Shown here piece after piece: positions 63,824-64,000 of a stretch of 64,000 nt of DNA. The stretch lies in contig NZ_AP022567.1 in NCBI RefSeq assembly GCF_010727475.1, positions 7,130,001 through 7,194,000 on the forward strand. Reading direction: 5' to 3'. The stretch's first letter is position 1; the number at the start of each line of letters is the position of its first letter. The notes under the pieces are model-generated. The model was not told the DNA's origin, searched no databases, and was given only the letters and a program-made list of their open reading frames with translations. Source of the stretch: Mycolicibacterium mageritense (lineage in GTDB: Bacteria; Actinomycetota; Actinomycetes; Mycobacteriales; Mycobacteriaceae). Both the position numbers and the translations under genes were made by a program.

Positions 63824-64000
63824 GGCCGCCAGCCCGTCGCGTCCGCCCACTCCCACACCCGTCGATAGGCACCGGCCTCGAGCGTCCCCGGGTGGGCGCG
63901 GCGCCAATCGACACACAGCAGCGCGTACTGCTGATCCGGCCACCCCTCGACCCGCAGGTGGACATTGGTGGGCCGGCCGGGATCGGCTGACCCGTGTAAC
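63820..64000 (-). CDS. coaE: Dephospho-CoA kinase C-terminal (GrpB/UPF0157) domain, partial
   Basis: Only the last 60 codons are in the window. They read NVHLRVEGWPDQQYALLCVD and end VWEWADATGWRP, the C-terminus of a GrpB/UPF0157 domain. In mycobacteria this domain is fused to CoaE, the last enzyme of CoA synthesis, and Rv1631 (coaE) sits near uvrB. The kinase domain itself lies outside, so a free GrpB protein remains possible. Confidence 0.65.
   Translation of the reverse strand, partial: LHGSADPGRPTNVHLRVEGWPDQQYALLCVDWRRAHPGTLEAGAYRRVWEWADATGWRP

Overview
The window is high-GC actinobacterial DNA, most likely from a fast-growing Mycolicibacterium of the M. smegmatis group. The evidence is mycobacteria-specific genes (lysX, a 19-kDa-antigen-type lipoprotein, a cAMP-binding universal stress protein, a Rv1647-type adenylyl cyclase) and a backbone that, from memory, follows the M. 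tuberculosis Rv1631-Rv1650 region. The backbone genes are pheT-pheS-Rv1648-Rv1647, a DUF2236 gene, tsnR-rplT-rpmI-infC, lysX, an esterase, uvrA, an MBL gene, the stress protein, a drug exporter, uvrB, a DUF402 gene and the end of coaE. No phage, transposase or CRISPR array was seen.

Layout. 1-9 kb: a MerR regulator (cut by the edge) divergent from a DinB/MDMPI enzyme; the cyclase-rhomboid-pheS-pheT run; DUF2236 and an acyl-CoA dehydrogenase. 9.5-17 kb: two divergent operons around a palindromic operator (kinase-iclR-ridA leftward; PLP dehydratase-deacylase-KDPG aldolase-GntP rightward). Together they can convert an N-acylated 2-amino-2-deoxy-aldonate to pyruvate and glyceraldehyde 3-phosphate. 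17-24 kb: the infC-rpmI-rplT-tsnR translation operon with a structured leader, then lysX and an esterase. 24.4-30.3 kb: an accessory island with a TPR protein and a CHAT (caspase-like) protease, plus three proteins of unknown function. 30-50 kb: lipoprotein, ABC-F ATPase, uvrA, stress protein, thioesterase, a 1234-residue secreted cadherin/beta-propeller protein, tRNA-Cys, MgtC, exporter, uvrB. 50.5-63.8 kb: a catabolic block of glutaminase, permease, FCD regulator, a long translationally coupled operon with two glutamine-synthetase-like ligases, three SDRs, a DUF1116 gene (frameshifted), a Cys-rich unknown and an esterase, then a flavin monooxygenase. It looks like gamma-glutamylation-based use of an amine or amide.

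Regulation visible in the sequence. Many genes carry a TANNNT -10 box 6-7 nt before the start codon (probable leaderless mRNAs). uvrA and uvrB both carry the RecA-independent damage (PafBC) promoter. The stress-protein gene has a CRP-like site at about -41.5. infC appears to start at AUC after an attenuator-like leader. A GACCTATAG word recurs at the promoters of the 51-63 kb block. Functions of unnamed genes are inferred from motifs and context; no database search was possible.
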